NCBI GenBank assembly: GCA_964017145.1
Contig: OZ024840.1
Coordinates: 4,961,401 to 5,025,400, forward strand
Reading direction: 5' to 3'
Length of the DNA: 64,000 bases
Source of the DNA: Agrocybe praecox
Lineage: Eukaryota; Basidiomycota; Agaricomycetes; Agaricales; Agrocybaceae
The notes beneath the pieces are model-generated. The model saw nothing but the letters and a program-made list of their open reading frames with translations, had not been told where the DNA came from and searched no databases. Both the position numbers and the translations under genes were made by a program. Shown here one piece after another: positions 19,319-32,412 of this stretch (within the stretch, counting starts at the first letter, position 1; each line of letters starts with the position of its first letter).

Positions 19319-21491
19319 TCAGTTCAACTCAGCGATGCCATCGAAATGAGAGGGATCAATGTCGGAAAGATCGCTGAATTCACTATCTACCTCCAACATG
19401 ACACTATCCTCGCCATTGGCCAGGATAGTATAAGGAGGAGGTGGTGCGCTACCGTATGGAGGCGGTTGTGATGTAGGGACGCTAGGCGATGGCGGGGGTG
19501 GAAGAACACAAGTCGGTGGTGGTGGTGGTATTTGAAGTATAGGGGGCGATGGTGGTGATGATGTCGAAGTATGATCTGCAAGAGTTGGTAGGGCTGCATC
19601 AGGTGCAGATGAGACAGAAGCAAAGGGAGCTAATATGTGAGCGACGGATAGTGGTGCAGAAGAGGTGGAGGCAAATGGAGCGAGTGCATAGTCCGTGGAA
19701 GTACCGTGCGCAGACTCAGAACTGTGCGCAGCCGCTACTGGAGTCGCCGTTGCCTCCTCGAGCATCGTGTGGTAGTCGCCTATAGTGGGGGTTTGAGCGA
19801 AAAATCGTTTCTTCTGATTATTGAGGGGAGTGGATGGCGTCTTGCGTTTGCGAGAGACGGTGTCCTCGGTGTCCTCTTCGTCCTCAGTGGAGGCCCTGCC
19901 TTTCCCCTTGAGGTTTACTGGCTTCACGGCGTCAATGTTTTCCTTGTCGTCCTCGTCATTGTCCGTTACCTCCAGTTCCGAATAAGGTGCTGATTCGGGT
20001 AGGTCTGCGTACAAGGGGTCGTAATATTTCCGGATAATCTTCGTCTTTTTTCCAGAGGTTGTTTTCCTACGACGAGATCGAGAGGCCGTGGATGAATTGG
20101 ATGATTCAATTTGGTTGGTGGGTATGGGGGGAGCAGACACAGAGGGGGCATGGAAAGGGAAAGCTGCATCCACAGCAGCAAGGATCTGACTCCGAGTCTT
20201 CGGTTCCCGTGTAGTTGAGTTTCTTATTGCCGACACTGAGCTGCCGGGTCCATTGGTGAGGTTTCGAGCTTTTCCTTTTGGAGCTGGGTATTTGCCAGCT
20301 CCAATCGGAGGTTGAGAAGCTTGTTCTGCAGGTCTGGACTCCCCAGAAGATGTTGCCGAGTTTTGTATTGCCCGTCATCGTCCCTGACTATGTCCAGCGG
20401 GGCCTGTCCCTGCAGTTAGGAGTACTGGACCAAGCACACAACGCTTGCATAATTCACTTGACAGGAGTTCGGTTAGACCTTCCGAGTTTTCCTGCGATTC
20501 CGAATCCGAGCTTTCGATCCAAATGGGGCTGTTCTCTGGTACAGAAGAAGTGGGACGGGCGGGAGGACCTCTACGAGGACGCCGAGCTGAGAAGGAGGGC
20601 GCAGGCATTAGACGACGAGGTGCAGATTCTGAGGGAACTCGCAAAAATGGGAAGGAAGGAGTTGGCAACAAACAAAGAGGAGCCGATCCAGGCAGAGCAC
20701 GATCGACAGAATCCTGCCCAAGATTCAGGGCTTTGGCAATCTTGGATGAAGAAGCGGCGGCGGCAAAGCTGAGAAGTCGGCGACTGCGATTGTGGATGTC
20801 TCGCTGGCCGTTGCGATCAAGACGGCTGGGCGTGTCAACAGTGCACGCAAGTTCAAGGAGACGCTGATAACGAGCAGAGGGGGTCGGCCCCTTTGGAGGT
20901 GTGTCCACAACGATGGGATTTTCTTTACCGCCTGGCAAAGAGGTTGTTGCTGGTTCGGTCCTCAACCCTGCATCGCCGGATTGTTGAGGGACCTGTGCGT
21001 CGGGTGCTGTAGCTGCTGAACGGAGAGGGGCAGACGAAGGAGCTACTTTGCGAAAAAGAATGCCGTTGTAGTACGCAACGGCTTCTTCGTAGGTGTTGAA
21101 CCTGACAAGGGAGAAACACTGGTATTGTACTAGTTCGAAGCAGCGGACTTGACTAAATAATGAATAGGTAGATTATTAGTGACGAACATGATATAGTTTT
21201 CATCTTGAAGACTCCCGCTTCGTGCTGCAAGAGGGCGACGGTATTGTCAGCAACGACGACCCATGTGGTTGCACCTTGGGAGCCGTGTGGATTGACCTCC
21301 ACATCCATAGGATCATCGCCGACCGCTGAGAGAAATTTCGTAAGTCACCTGCAAAAAAGACGGATCCAGGGACCGAACTCACTTGTGTTTGAAACACCGT
21401 TCGCTTTTTTGAAATCTAGCAAGTAATAAATAATAAGAATGCAACTCAATGTTGGGAACGGAGTAGAGGACTCACCTTTTTTCTGAGTCAT
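19319..21491 (-). pseudogene. RNase H1 N-terminal/viroplasmin-like Pro-rich protein (element A/D)
   Basis: Short 5' exons begin MTQKK at 21491. Then come TTWVVVADNTVALL (about 21290-21190) and, after an intron, VRCFELVQYQCFSLVRFNTYEEAVAYYNGILF (about 21150-21045). Together these fit the RNase H1 N-terminal fold: a beta strand, a GI/AL-type turn, then 'F....EA..YYNG'. The long C-terminal part has a Ser/Glu-rich segment, a KTKIIRKYYDPLYADLP motif, a basic nuclear-localisation-like KRKTPS region and a Pro-rich tail ending FDGIAELN. One in-frame TGA (20375-20377) interrupts the last exon. The function of the C-terminal region is unknown. Confidence 0.75.
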
Positions 21492-22315
21492 GGGTATGGG
21501 TTCTGGGTGGGGAATTGGAGTTGAGTTTGTGAGGCAGTTGTAAGGAGTAAGGAGCAATAAAGAAAGAGGAACGGTGGCGAAAGAGGCCAATTGCCTGCCA
21601 TTTTATTACGGTAAGGAGTGTGAACACATGTAAAGGCATGAGACGTGAAGATCTCGATCCTTTGGCGTGTAGGGGGGGGGGTCATGAATGCAAAAATGGT
21701 CTGGCGAAAAGAGAGAATAAATTGAATTAGCTTTGTGTCTAAACCATACAGTACTTACTTTCACGATTAGCAACGCTGCAAGTTCCTTGGGCGTCGGATT
21801 ACTTCAACCGTTCGCTAGAAAGGGTGCAAGTGCCCCAAAGAATTTAAATATTACAAGAACAAAGCCATTAATTGCCAGAGAAACGAGATAAATAAATTGT
21901 ACTGTACGTACATCCTTGCCCATGTTCCGTAGGTGGCTGGCAACATGGATCAGGCAAAAAAAAAAAGAATAAAACCTAGGACGATGGCGAAATTTTCATT
22001 AGTGCATATTTACACAAGTATTGAGAGAAAAAGATATACTGTATGTACATCCTTGCCCATGTTCCGTTATACAGCTAGCACCATGGATCGGGCAAATAAT
22101 AATAATTATAATTATAAAAGTTGAAACCCTAGGACGATGGCAAAAAAATTCATTAGTATATATTTACGCGCGTATTCAGAGAAAAAGGGTAGTACTTACC
22201 CCATCTATTTGCTAACCCTCTTCGTTTGTCGTCTGTTGTGTGTTTGTTTTATTCCGCTCGTGTACGCTCCATCGCTGTTCAGTTGCATCTTCACTGTCGT
22301 CCCAATTTGTGGACG

Positions 22316-24721
22316 ATGCCAAATCCTGGAACTTTTCAAGGAGCGAGGAAGAGGTACCTAGTGGGCCAGAAGGAAATATATGCAGAGGCTGTTCAAAAAA
22401 ACTGCATAAACGAGACTCTCTCTCTAATTCAGCGGAAGTTCTTCAAATGGTTCCCAGTCGACTTACCAGATGATGAGGAGCCGAGCGAGGAATTCCTTGC
22501 TTCAGTAAACGACGAGGATCCAGATCCAGAGTGCCCCCGCCTTACTCAGACGGTCTATAGCAAGAAGAACATGATAAATCTATGCGGGAATATGAGGCCT
22601 GACAGAAACTCATCCAGCATCGTAAGTCAGTAAGTTCATAGGCGACTACTTCCCAATTCGGAACACTCACGTGATATCCTTTGTCGGATTCGGCAGCAAA
22701 TCAAACGCTGGATGTCATATCAATATATGAAGGACCACAATATCACTGCAAAGGATTCCGGGGAGAATGGTCCCTACCGAGCTCTTCTCCAGAAGATGAC
22801 AGGAAAGGATGGCTGTCGTCCTCGTCGGAAGACTGCTTCTAACGTCTGGCGTCGCTCCCACTGCGAAGAAATCGAAAACAAGGTCAAGGTTCGCGCTGTC
22901 GCCCACAATCTGGAGAAGAAACACTTTGCTGCATTACGAGACAAGTTCGCCAAGGAAATGTTTGCAAAACTCGGCGAAAATGAGCAGAAGCATTGGGTAG
23001 AACAGGCGGAATTGGAATTCACGAAGGATATGGAGACTTGGAAGAGGCAGTCTTGCGCGGCCATCTCTGATTCCCCCGTTGATCGTCAGAGGTGAGTATT
23101 TTCAGTGCCTGCTTCTTATCTTCACATGTCTTACAATTTACATCAGAGCAATACAAGGTCTCGTCCATTTTTGCCAGCCTCTCGTGGATTATATCTCGGA
23201 CGTTACTGGGTGGAAAGTGACCTTGCTTGCAGGCGGTCCCAAGCCAGCTCACGATGGGAAAATGAATATGATGAGGTGTGTTTTCTTAGTGGTTTCATTA
23301 TTTTTCTCTTACATTATTCGCAGCGTTCACTCGGGGACTACGTCCGGTGATTTTAAATTGAATTTCGGTGCAGCTGAACGCCTTCACTACAAACAGTACA
23401 TCGTTCCAATTTTTGGTTCATTCCTACAAAAGTGCTACAGTAAGTTAACTTTTACCTCTTTATAATTATCTCTTTCTGACATATCGAAGCTCCTGATGAA
23501 TGCCACTCTTGAGCGCTGAAGGGAGGGGATGAGCCAACCCTCGTATCTTTAGAATTTGATTCTACCGTCAACATTGACACCATTTCCACTGACCGCCAGG
23601 ACATACCCTCCAGTTTGACCGAGCGTCGAACGTCACCACCTCCACCTTACGCTTCTAACAGCACCCCAGACTCCTCTTCCACGCGGCAGACACCATCCCA
23701 TTCGCCCACTCACACTGATCGGCCAACGTCTTACCCCAATTCCCCGAACATCACGCCACCAGCGTCGCCGAGGTCTTCAAAGTCTAATGGCCCCTCTCCT
23801 ACCGACGCTGACATAACCACAATCCCTCTTTCACCCACCGTCAATTGTGATGCTGGCACTAATGAGTGTCAAGCAAGAATGTCAATCGAACCACCGTCGG
23901 AAACGAGCATTGGGCTATTGGAATCACCCACTCCCGAAGTCACCAACCCTGCATTGCCTGATGATCTGCAACCCGCTGGCAGGAAGCGGCCCTCGGATGA
24001 TATTATCCCAGAGGATTTGCAAGGCCTTAATCCTCTCTCAAAGCGTGCCTGAATCGAGGGCACCGAGCCTTCCAACACCACATCAGCCATCGAGCACTCT
24101 TCCAACCTCACGGTCCCTACGGTAGCTAAGAGCTCCATTCCACTCTCCCCTACAAGCCCTCTGCCTGATCCTCCTGTTCCCTTATCGACCTCATCTTCAC
24201 GTCTTTCACCCATATGGCCCCCAGCAACACAATCATCGATTCCATGGCTCAAGAAGGGCATGGAAACGTTGGAATCTGTAGACCTAGGCTCCGAATGGAA
24301 GGATTTGCTTGCTATATGGTACGTGTACGCTATCGCCAATGCCAAGGCTGCACATGGGATAGGATCCCTTCCCATCAAGAAACGCCCAGAAGAGGTCAGT
24401 ATATGGATGAAACGACATCGCGCTGCAAACTTCACTCACAACATCAACCACGTCAAGTTCGCCAATGTGTTTGTTGAGTGGTACATAACCATTCAACCCA
24501 TATGGTGTATCGTAAACAACACCGTCAATTTCTCTTGCCTCGATGGCGACTGGGACGTATTCCGCACATCTGGTCCGAATGGCACCCTCATCGTTATGAT
24601 TGCATTGTTTTACTGGGGCCTTGGAGTACAAGGAAAAGGAGAATTAGCGCTGAGTAAATGGTTGGTCTACGTAGATGACTGCCATCGTATTTTCGATTCT
24701 TTCTTGAAGACCTCGGCATGA
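22316..24721 (+). pseudogene. HMG-box-like KDZ accessory gene (element A/D)
   Basis: Exons follow the intact copy at 38197-40490: MPNPGTFQGARKRYL (22316), QIKRWMSYQYMKDH (about 22697), RPRRKTASNVWRRSH with a C-terminal HMG-like helix (LGENEQKHWVEQAELEF), TGWKVTLLAGGPKPAHDGK, FGSFLQKCY, a Ser/Pro-rich middle, and the conserved end WLKKGMETLES, KKRPEEVSIWMKRHR and GPNGTLIVMIALFYWG. Two TGA codons interrupt exon 5 (23510-23512 and 24050-24052), both where Arg codons are expected. The end of exon 1 (about 22550-22625) is frameshifted. Probably nuclear, with a nucleic-acid-binding role inferred only. Confidence 0.8.
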
Positions 24722-24959
24722 TTGTTAAATTTTTGTAGGCGTTCTAATAATATCATGTTTTTTGTCCGCGACATACAAATAATTTTATAACATAACTAAA
24801 TTAAGGTAGGGAGGGCCCAGAACATCCATTTGGACCTATGGTCTAGAACTCAGTGATGTCGTCATGGAAGCCTCTTAATATAGATTTTCAAATATATGTT
24901 TGCTATGACTCATCACATTTGACACGACCGAAATGATGCCAAACTAATTATATAGTGCA

Positions 24960-26200
24960 ACTAAATATAACGCTACGCCCATGATGTGCCTATTAAGATA
25001 TTAATAAACGTCATCCAAAGTCATCCAGTGCCATCCATCCCGTCCCGTCCGTTTTTAGGTGCGCAAAGGGCATGAAAAAATAGCAAAATATTTATAGAAC
25101 CCATTTATGCTTTTGACGCCAACAAAAACACCACCACTACGCCTGCAGCGTCTATTTACATGTGATGACCCCTCACTGACCCACAAAATAGTGTTGTTTA
25201 CTATTGTTTACCAGAAGCATCTTGTGTCCGCTCACTGATGGCCTGCGGCACACTCTGTAGGTGTGATGTATCACTGCCGGGGTGGGCAACTGCCCTATAT
25301 GATGTATACCAAAATGGCCAAATTGCCAGATTTGATACATCAGGTTGGCTTCAAAGGGTGGGCCACGAGCATGACGGCCACGTAGGCCACATACAACGAC
25401 GGTCATGAGCACAACAGATACGTACGACCATGGCACTGTAAGGCTAGAGGGAGACTGGACGAGCAGGGGGAGGCACAGGAATCCAGAAAGGATAGCACAA
25501 GGGCAAGTGTATGCACAATGAGGGCACAATGAGCGAGGTTTGCGCCCCTTGTTGCTGCCATCTGTTATCACTCCCCTTCGCTGTCGCCCACTGTAAATTA
25601 TAAAATATATGTTTTATTTACATTTTTAAATGTTTTATTTCCATGTTTTTGTTTTTGCAATGTTATTGGAAAAAAGCCGAAATCGGCAATTACTGCCAAA
25701 TGTGGACGCATGCGGTGAATCAACCGAAAAAACCCACAGCATTCATATCTAATCTAATCTAGAAGGGTCTAGATTTAAGTAAAAATTAGAATGATGGTCA
25801 CCAATGCAGAATAAAAATAGTGCAACGCCAGAAATGGTTTGTGCATCTATAAATAATACGTCATCCGGTTTTATGTTTTCTAATCCATCCCGTCCCGTCC
25901 CTTTTTAGGTGTGCAAAGGGCACCAAAAAATCATAATATATATATATAGAACATATGTCCGGAATATCACAAGGAAAAACATAACCACTATGCCTGCAAA
26001 GCTTAATTACTGTCTGAAACCCTCAAAAGCAGCATTGTTTATTAATGTTTGGCAAGACCAACTGGTCTCTGCCTGCGACATTGTGATATATCACTGCCAG
26101 GGTGGGAAACTACCCACTATGATACATCACCAAATCCACTTTTTGCCAAGATTGATACATCAATATACCAGACAAGGCTGAGGGATGTGGGCTGTGCTTA
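24960..26200 (+). repeat. Two KDZ subterminal modules in tandem (right end of A/D)
   Basis: The first module (about 24960-25400) has cgtcatccaaag, ccatcccgtcccgtcc, gcgcaaagggc, then TGATGTATCA, ggcaactgcc and TTGATACATCA in the same order as at 50135-50500. A second, partial module begins at about 25880 with the same core. Between them lie 25400-25600 (low-complexity) and AT-rich DNA. No gene is supported. Confidence 0.65.
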
Positions 26201-26460
26201 CCACAACCACCACTGCCGAGGACAACGACTGGGCCAAGAACGCCGGCTGCCGCAACGACGACAACTGCCACGTCGACCACGAACACGACGAACACGACGA
26301 CCACGACAAACGTGATGACCACAACATCCCCACAACATCCCCACAACAACAACGGCTGGTCCCAGGGCGACGACTGCCATGAGCACAACGGTTAGGGTGT
26401 TGTGCACGATGGCTGGGGCGTGCGCAATGGCTGGGCCATGGATGACCACCGATGACCACC
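26200..26460. repeat. Degenerate ACG/ACC-type microsatellite
   Basis: Runs of imperfect acgacn/ccacgacgaa triplets create long open frames on several strands, which are artefacts. Similar arrays sit beside the subterminal modules at 29090-29260, 37200-37590, 50510-50670 and 59165-59400. Confidence 0.6.
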
Positions 26461-27110
26461 AGCCTTGTCTGCTATATTCATGTATCAATTCTGGCAATTT
26501 GAACATTTCGGTATACATCATACAGGGCAGTTTCCCAACCCGGCAGTTGCCCAGCAGTGATATATCATGATGCCATAGGCAGAGAGCAGTTGGTGTTGCC
26601 AAACATTAATAAACATTGCTGTTTTTTAAGGTTTCGGAGAGTAATTATATGTTGCAGGCATAGTGGTTATGTTTTTTGTTGCAATATGTCAGATATAGGT
26701 TCTATATATATTTTATGTTTTTTGATGCCATTTGCACACCTAAAATGTGACTGGACGGGATGGATTGGAAAACATACAACTGGATGACATGTTATTTATA
26801 GACGGACACAGGAAACAGTGTCCCTGAAGTGCCTGGAGCTGTAATTGGGCTCCTGCGCTTTGTTGGGCATCGTTTGGGGCGCTAAAAAGGTGTAGATATA
26901 ATGTAGGGATATGTTTTGATTTTTGGGGGCGCTTTGCGCCATCAAAAGAGGGTGAGAGGGGATGGATTGCAAAACATAAAACCGGATGTTGTGTTATTTT
27001 TAGCATGCGTTGAACATTTCTGGCATTGCACTATTTTTATTCATGAAATTATCATTTGGCACTATATTTATTTTAGATCTCACGTGTTTTAGGCTCAGAT
27101 TAGATTAGAT
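26461..27110 (-). repeat. Subterminal modules inverted relative to 58790-59940
   Basis: 26481-26790 is the inverted counterpart of 58850-59150, including TGATATATCA, ggcagttgcc and the ggatggattgg core. 26800-27010 is the inverted counterpart of about 59700-59900 (caggaaacagtgtcc, gcgctttgcgcc). They place an outer inverted-repeat layer around element E, although their order differs between sides. Confidence 0.6.
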
Positions 27111-28060
27111 ATATATAAAAATGAACTGTCTACTTTTTGTTTTTGAGTGGCAGTTCCTTATTCAGCAATTACTACTATTTTTGTATATCTGTCACACAAC
27201 ATATAATGGGGTTTTTTTTTTTTTTTTTTTTTTTTTTCAAAAAAAACATATATTTTATTTTATTTTACTTGATTTACAATATGTCTATCTAAGATTGGAC
27301 GGAGCAAGGAGAAGCACGCAAAAACGAGAGACGATGGCTCTTGTTCTTGCACGCTGCTCGTCGTCATGCCTGGTCGTTGTTGTACCTGCCTGATCGTCGT
27401 TGTGCACGTCTGGTGGTGCTGGTGCTGGTGTGCACCTGGTGGTGGCCTGGCGGTGCTGGCCTGGCTGTCATCGTGCGTGCCTGGGCGTGCTGGGCATGCT
27501 GGCCTCATCGTGTTTGTGCTCGTGTTTGCTGGTCGTGCTTGCCTTGTCATGCTCATGCTCACTGATTGTGCTCATGCTCGGCCTGTCGTGCTTGTGCGTG
27601 CCTGGTCGTACTGGTCTGGTCATGCTGGAGCTCGTGCACGCATGATCGTGCTCCTGGTCGGGCTCGTGTTCGTCCTTGCCTGGTCGTGTAGGGCCTCTTC
27701 CTGGCACATACGCGCTCGTACTTACCCGCTGGCACATATGCCAGGTCATCCGCGTCCTCTTACTGGCACTTACACGGTCGTGCTTACCTGCTGGCACCTA
27801 CGCACTCGTGTTCAGGCATCTGGTGCCGGTCATTGTCATGGCAGACATCGATGTTGCGGTTGTCATCGTGCAAGTTGTCGTTGTTGCGGTTGTCATTACC
27901 GTCGTCACAGTCGTTGTCATTGCGGTTGTCGTCCTAGCCGTTGTCACGTTTGTTGTTGCAGTCGTTGTTGTGGGCATAAGACAAGGGGAGGTCGCCATCG
28001 TCATGTGCCCACAGCCTGCATCCGGCAAGGCGAGGTCATAGTGCAAAGTCCACATCTCTA
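27111..28060. repeat. Poly-T tract and GC-rich low-complexity block
   Basis: A run of about 27 T (27212-27237) is followed by a long degenerate repeat of tgctggtcgtg/cgtgcctgg units and then gttgtcattgcgg units (27340-27970). Open frames here have Cys/Trp/Arg or Val-biased composition caused by the repeat and are not called genes. Confidence 0.6.
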
Positions 28061-29062
28061 CAGAGAGGGGAGGGGCTGAGTGCGTTGTCGACGGCAGTGG
28101 TGATGATGGGTGATGAAGAAGAAATCAACCATTTGATGGTTGATTTCTTCCAAATTCGGTAACTTCCCATGCCAGACCGGTTCGTAACCGGTTCGAGCTC
28201 ATTGTCGTGCTCGACAATGGAGATGAAATATAAATGTTATAAGTAGATATAAGTAGGTAGACATGTGAATAATGCTTAGAATAGTTGAAATCAACACCAA
28301 AAAAAATGAATTTCAAAGTTAAACGTTCAAATACATAGGTACATATGTTTCATAAGTCATGCGTGGTGATTTCGTTCAATCTCTCCACAAAATAACATAT
28401 ATTATACTTACAGCAACATAGATATCTCATAATTAAATATGTACATTATTTGTAAGTTACATTAGGAATCTTAATGACAAGAAATTTTGTGTCTCAGCCC
28501 AATATACAAAATGGTATCGACTGGTGTCTGAATTATGCATCGAAATGAAAAGTAAGCAATACTGCTGTTCATACCGAGATGAACATAGTACTGTATTTCG
28601 TATGTTATTTTTTATTTTACTTCACAAAACTCTCCTTATTAGCTACTGCTACTTAATTTACATGTTTATATTTTTAACTACGAGATTTCTGTGGTGCTAT
28701 GAGTGTAGCGACATATTATTCTATGGAAAGCTCGCATGAAATCACCACGCACGACGTATAAAACACGCGTACCTGTATATTTGAGGCTAAACGTTTGAAA
28801 TTCTTGTTTTTTTTTGGCTCTTGACTATTTAACCTACTATTTGCATTTTTATATATACTTATATCTACGCAAAATACTTGGGTTCCACCCCCATTGTCGA
28901 GCATGACAATGAGCTCAAACCAGTTACGCACCGGCCTGGTGTGGGAAGTTACCAGATTTGGAAGAAATCAACCAAACGATGGTTGATTTCTTCCTTGTCA
29001 ACCCCCATCACCACCACCACCAATGCTGTCCCGTCGCACCTGGCCCCTCCCCCTTTGATAGG
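28060..29062. mobile_element. Foldback element with ~300-bp inverted arms
   Basis: The left arm (28060-28385) and right arm (28735-29062) are inverted copies. Shared segments include gaagaaatcaacca, ggttgatttcttcc, ggtaacttccca, gagctcattgtc, tgctcgacaatgg, aaatttcaaa/aaacgt and GTGGTGATTTCG. The ~350-bp centre is AT-rich and non-coding. Both arms carry the motif otherwise found upstream of the small basic gene. Ends are approximate and no target duplication was established. Confidence 0.6.
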
Positions 29063-29089
29063 GATGTGGGCAGTGCCTAGGAATACCAC

Positions 29090-29260
29090 AACACGGACTG
29101 ATGACTCGATGACAACGACAACGACACACGATCGATGACACGGCGACAACAACAACAACAACAACAACAACACAACAACAAGGACGACAACGCAACAATG
29201 ACAATGACAATCGATAACGCGACGACAACACGATGACGACGCTGTGTTCGTCCACACGTA
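29090..29260. repeat. ACA/ACG microsatellite
   Basis: A perfect (ACA)n core (about 29148-29172) sits within imperfect cgacaacgac repeats, left of the subterminal module of element E. Confidence 0.7.
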
Positions 29261-29437
29261 CACCCTGCCTCTCTCCTCCCACTCACCATCACCACCACAT
29301 TACCACCATGGACGACTTTTGATGGCGCAAAGCGCCCCCAAAAATCAAAACATATCCCTACATTATATCTACACCTTTTTAGCGCCCCAAACAATGCCCA
29401 ACAAAGCGCAGGAGCCCCAGCCTTGTCTGGTATATTC

Positions 29438-29884
29438 ATATATCAACCCTCGGTAACTACTCAACAAGGGTGATACATCAACCTGGGAAGTTTCCCAACA
29501 CCGGCAGTGATATATGATGTGTCAGAAAGGCTGCCGCACGGCCGCGTTTGCCTGGCGGCCCTTGCCTTTGATAAACACATGCAAACAACTCTACTTTTGA
29601 TGATTTTGGCCTTTTCGAAACAGAATATAGGCGCTGTGGGATCTGTGTTGGCATTTTGGGGGCGCCACTTGGCCCAAATATTTCTATATATATATCCTTA
29701 ATTTTTGGACACCTTTGCGCGCCTAGAGGATGACGTTGCGGGGTGGATTGACGATATATGTTTTGGATGACATTCCAAAAAAGATGACATATTCCAAAAT
29801 TAGACATGGTGCTATTTTCGATTCACCGGCATTCGGTAATCCGGAATAATTGGACCCGAGGGTCTAGGCCTCCTCTATTTCTGG
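29438..29884 (-). repeat. Left inverted subterminal module of element E
   Basis: About 445 bp, the inverted copy of 58323-58765, with the same ORF shadow on both sides. It runs from cctcggtaactactcaac through TGATACATC, ggcagtgatatatgatg and ggtggattg to ggacccgagggtctaggcc. The gene cassette starts about 180 bp inside it. Confidence 0.85.
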
Positions 29885-30067
29885 AAAATATCATGTGATT
29901 TCTAATTATTGCCCACTGTGTTTCGACAGAATATTTAATTTTGCCTTGGTAATTAGAAAACTTATAAACTTAGGTTTGAAACATAGGAGCATGGCATAAA
30001 ATTGGCATATATTGAAATCATAAAAATTATACAAGAGGACATGCATATTTCACTGAGAAAAAAAACA

Positions 30068-32412
30068 CTACAACGACATGAGCACACGGTTGACATCCTG
30101 AATGTAAACGAGCCAGTTCTTCTGCTCGTCGCTCTTCTTTTGCACCACGTCTCCCCAGTAAAACAGAGCCGCCATAACATTCAAGAGACCGTTCTTTCCT
30201 GGCATTCTCAGCTCAGAAAAATCACCGTCCACATTAGCCAAGTCAATTTCATTGTTGCAGATATGCCAGCGCGGTTGTAAGCTAGTCCACCAAACGATGA
30301 AGTCCTTAGCAAATTGACAGGAGTTGATGGGAGGGCGGTACTGAGAGCTTCGCTTGCGTTTAATCCATTGGCCCATGGTTGCTGGTCTGTACTTGGCCCT
30401 CAAAGATCCAGTTTCTGCGGTTTCCAGTCTTTTTTCCAGATCCATCCAGTCGCCAACCAATTTTGCCCATTCCCTACCTAAGTCGCAGACTAGGAAGATA
30501 CCACACACAAGAGCAAACCATTGATCCTCAGTGTCAACCTTGTTGTTGTCTTTCGCATTGACCGACTCGTCAGGTACAGGACTTGCCATCGATATTTGGT
30601 TTGTAGGCGATCCAGGGCGTAAACAAAGACGCTTGGGGGATTTGGAATGGGATGGAGAGGGTGAATCCGGGGTGGGCCTTTTACAACCGCGTTCATTGCA
30701 TGTACTATTAGGAGTAGGTGGAGCCAAATTACAATCAGCCGGGCTGTCCGTGTTCAGAGCTGAGTCTTGTGCCGTCGAGGAGGGTAGAGGCATTGAAGGT
30801 AATGATAGAGAGTGGAACGGCGTTACTACGGGTGAATTGCAAGGGGAGGGAGTTTCAGATGGGGCATGGCTGGGTTGGGTTGCAAGATGTCCAGAAACGC
30901 TCAAACTGGTGGCTTGAGGATTGGAAAAAACGCTGGCGGCGGTGGGAGAGCTGTCCATTACTGAATCCTGTAAATCGGCTGTTGTCGTAGGTTGTAGAGG
31001 AGCTGAGGAACTCGAAGTGTTTCCATTGGGAGCTGCAGAGCTGATATGACTTGCTGGGGGGGTGCTTTGACAATGCATAGGCTCAACGGAAGAGGAATGC
31101 GTGGGTGTGGATCGCAAAGAGCCTCCAGCCAAGTCCAATACTGGGTGTGAAATCGTGGTAATGTCGACGTTGTTGTTGAGCTCGAGAGACTGGAGTAAGG
31201 CCAGGGAATCATCCCCTTTGGATGCCAGAGCACGCAACCGACATTCCTCGACGGCTATACAGGGTTAGTAGATGCAGGGAATTGAAGAGAAAGAGACTTA
31301 CAAAAACACTTCTGTAAAAAAGAACCAAAAATAGGGAGAATAATGTCTTTGTACCGGTGTCGTTCAACCTCCCCAAACGTTGCCTTGATATCACCTGAAG
31401 TTGATCCCGTGTGTAAGCTAGTAAATGTCAGTACGAGACCGTATCAGAAAGTTCAGAAGTGCGCACCTTAGAATATTGAGTCTCCCACCATGCACTGGTT
31501 CAGGACCACCACCCATCAAAGTAAAATTCCATCCTGTGCTGCAGGAGATAGAGTCAAGAATAGGCTGTAAAATCTTGACGATGCACTGTATGGCTCTGAT
31601 TAAAATAAGAAAGATATAATATGATGGAAGTACACCACATACCGTTGACGATCCTCCAGAGCCTCTGAAAAATCCCCTTCATTCTTGTTCTTCCACTGCT
31701 CCAACTTGAGGATGTGCCCAGTCTTGACTCTGGCTTCCCATACTGCGCGTTCTTCATTGGGGAGTGCGTTGAACATCTGTTTTGCGACCCTATCGCGCAA
31801 GGAGATGTATTGCCGTTTATCGTATCCGTTCGTCTTCGTGATTGTCTTGACCCTCTCCTCGATTTCGTTGAGGTGATCAACGCGCCAAGTGTTTACTGCA
31901 CTCTTGCAGCGTGGGCGGTTAGAGTCTTTACCTGCAAGCTTTCCGAGCAAGAGTCGGATAGGACTCACTGCTGGATCCTTCAAGTCTTTCTCTTCGTCCT
32001 TCATGTAGTGGTAACAGAACCATCGCTTGATTTGCTGGAATAATTAATCAGTGCTAATCACATGACCTTCCCAAAATAGGCATTTGGAAGGACTTACATC
32101 TTTCCAAAACTTGATCAATGTTCAACGACTTTCGAACGCCTCCAAAGCTTGGGTTAATTCCTCCTCTGACATGGTCTCTGGATCTGGTGGAAGCCTCTCG
32201 TGATCAGGTGCATCGTCATCGACTGCTGCCAGGAACTCGGCCATTGGTTCGTCATCATGTGGTAAGTCAATTGGATATCTTTTGAAATACTGCCGCAGGA
32301 TTAATGAGAGCACTTCTGCAACACAGTTCTCTTCCACGCCTTTCGCATAGACAGGCTTTTGTGACAAGAGAAATTCTTTCCTTGATCCACAAAAGGTTCC
32401 GGGATTGACCAT
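30068..32412 (-). pseudogene. HMG-box-like KDZ accessory gene (element E)
   Basis: From ATG at 32412 the protein starts MVNPGTFCGSRKEF, with KRYPIDLPHDDEP. A TGA at 32122-32124 falls just before the end of exon 1. Exon 2 (about 32035-31645) has QIKRWFCYHYMKDE and the basic/HMG-like region. Exons 3 and 4 encode TGWNFTLMGGGPEP and FGSFLQKCF. Exon 5 (to 30068) has a long Ser/Pro-rich linker and the C-terminal domain: WAKLVGDWMDLEKRL, YRPATMGQWIKRKR, FIVWWTSLQPRW and NGLLNVMAALFYWGD. Apart from the single TGA it looks intact. Confidence 0.8.

Larger units (their letters stand above)
2167..25570 (-). mobile_element. KDZ element A/D, reversed and split by later insertions
   Basis: KDZ (-) at 2783-5815, TET (+) at 17250-18180, the small basic gene (+) at 18511-19023, the RNase H1-N-like gene (-) at 19319-21491 and the HMG-like gene (+) at 22316-24721 reproduce exactly the reversed order and orientation of elements E and F. 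Subterminal modules flank both sides (2167-2650 and about 24960-25400). The N-terminal exons of KDZ and the first TET exon are missing, precisely where the 11-kb block 5816-17200 intervenes. The outer ends and target duplication were not found, so the limits are approximate. Confidence 0.6.

Noticed and set aside
26160..26602. Overlapping frames of 90-134 codons
   Set aside because: Microsatellite-driven composition (ACG/GTC triplets), same as arrays beside other subterminal modules.
27340..28060. Long open frames rich in Cys, Trp, Arg or Val (up to 237 codons)
   Set aside because: They are open on several frames and both strands because the DNA is a degenerate GC-rich repeat; no domain or splice structure.
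29478..29807. 109-codon ORF also found at 58395-58724
   Set aside because: Repeated only because it lies in the inverted subterminal module; its composition and context do not indicate a protein.
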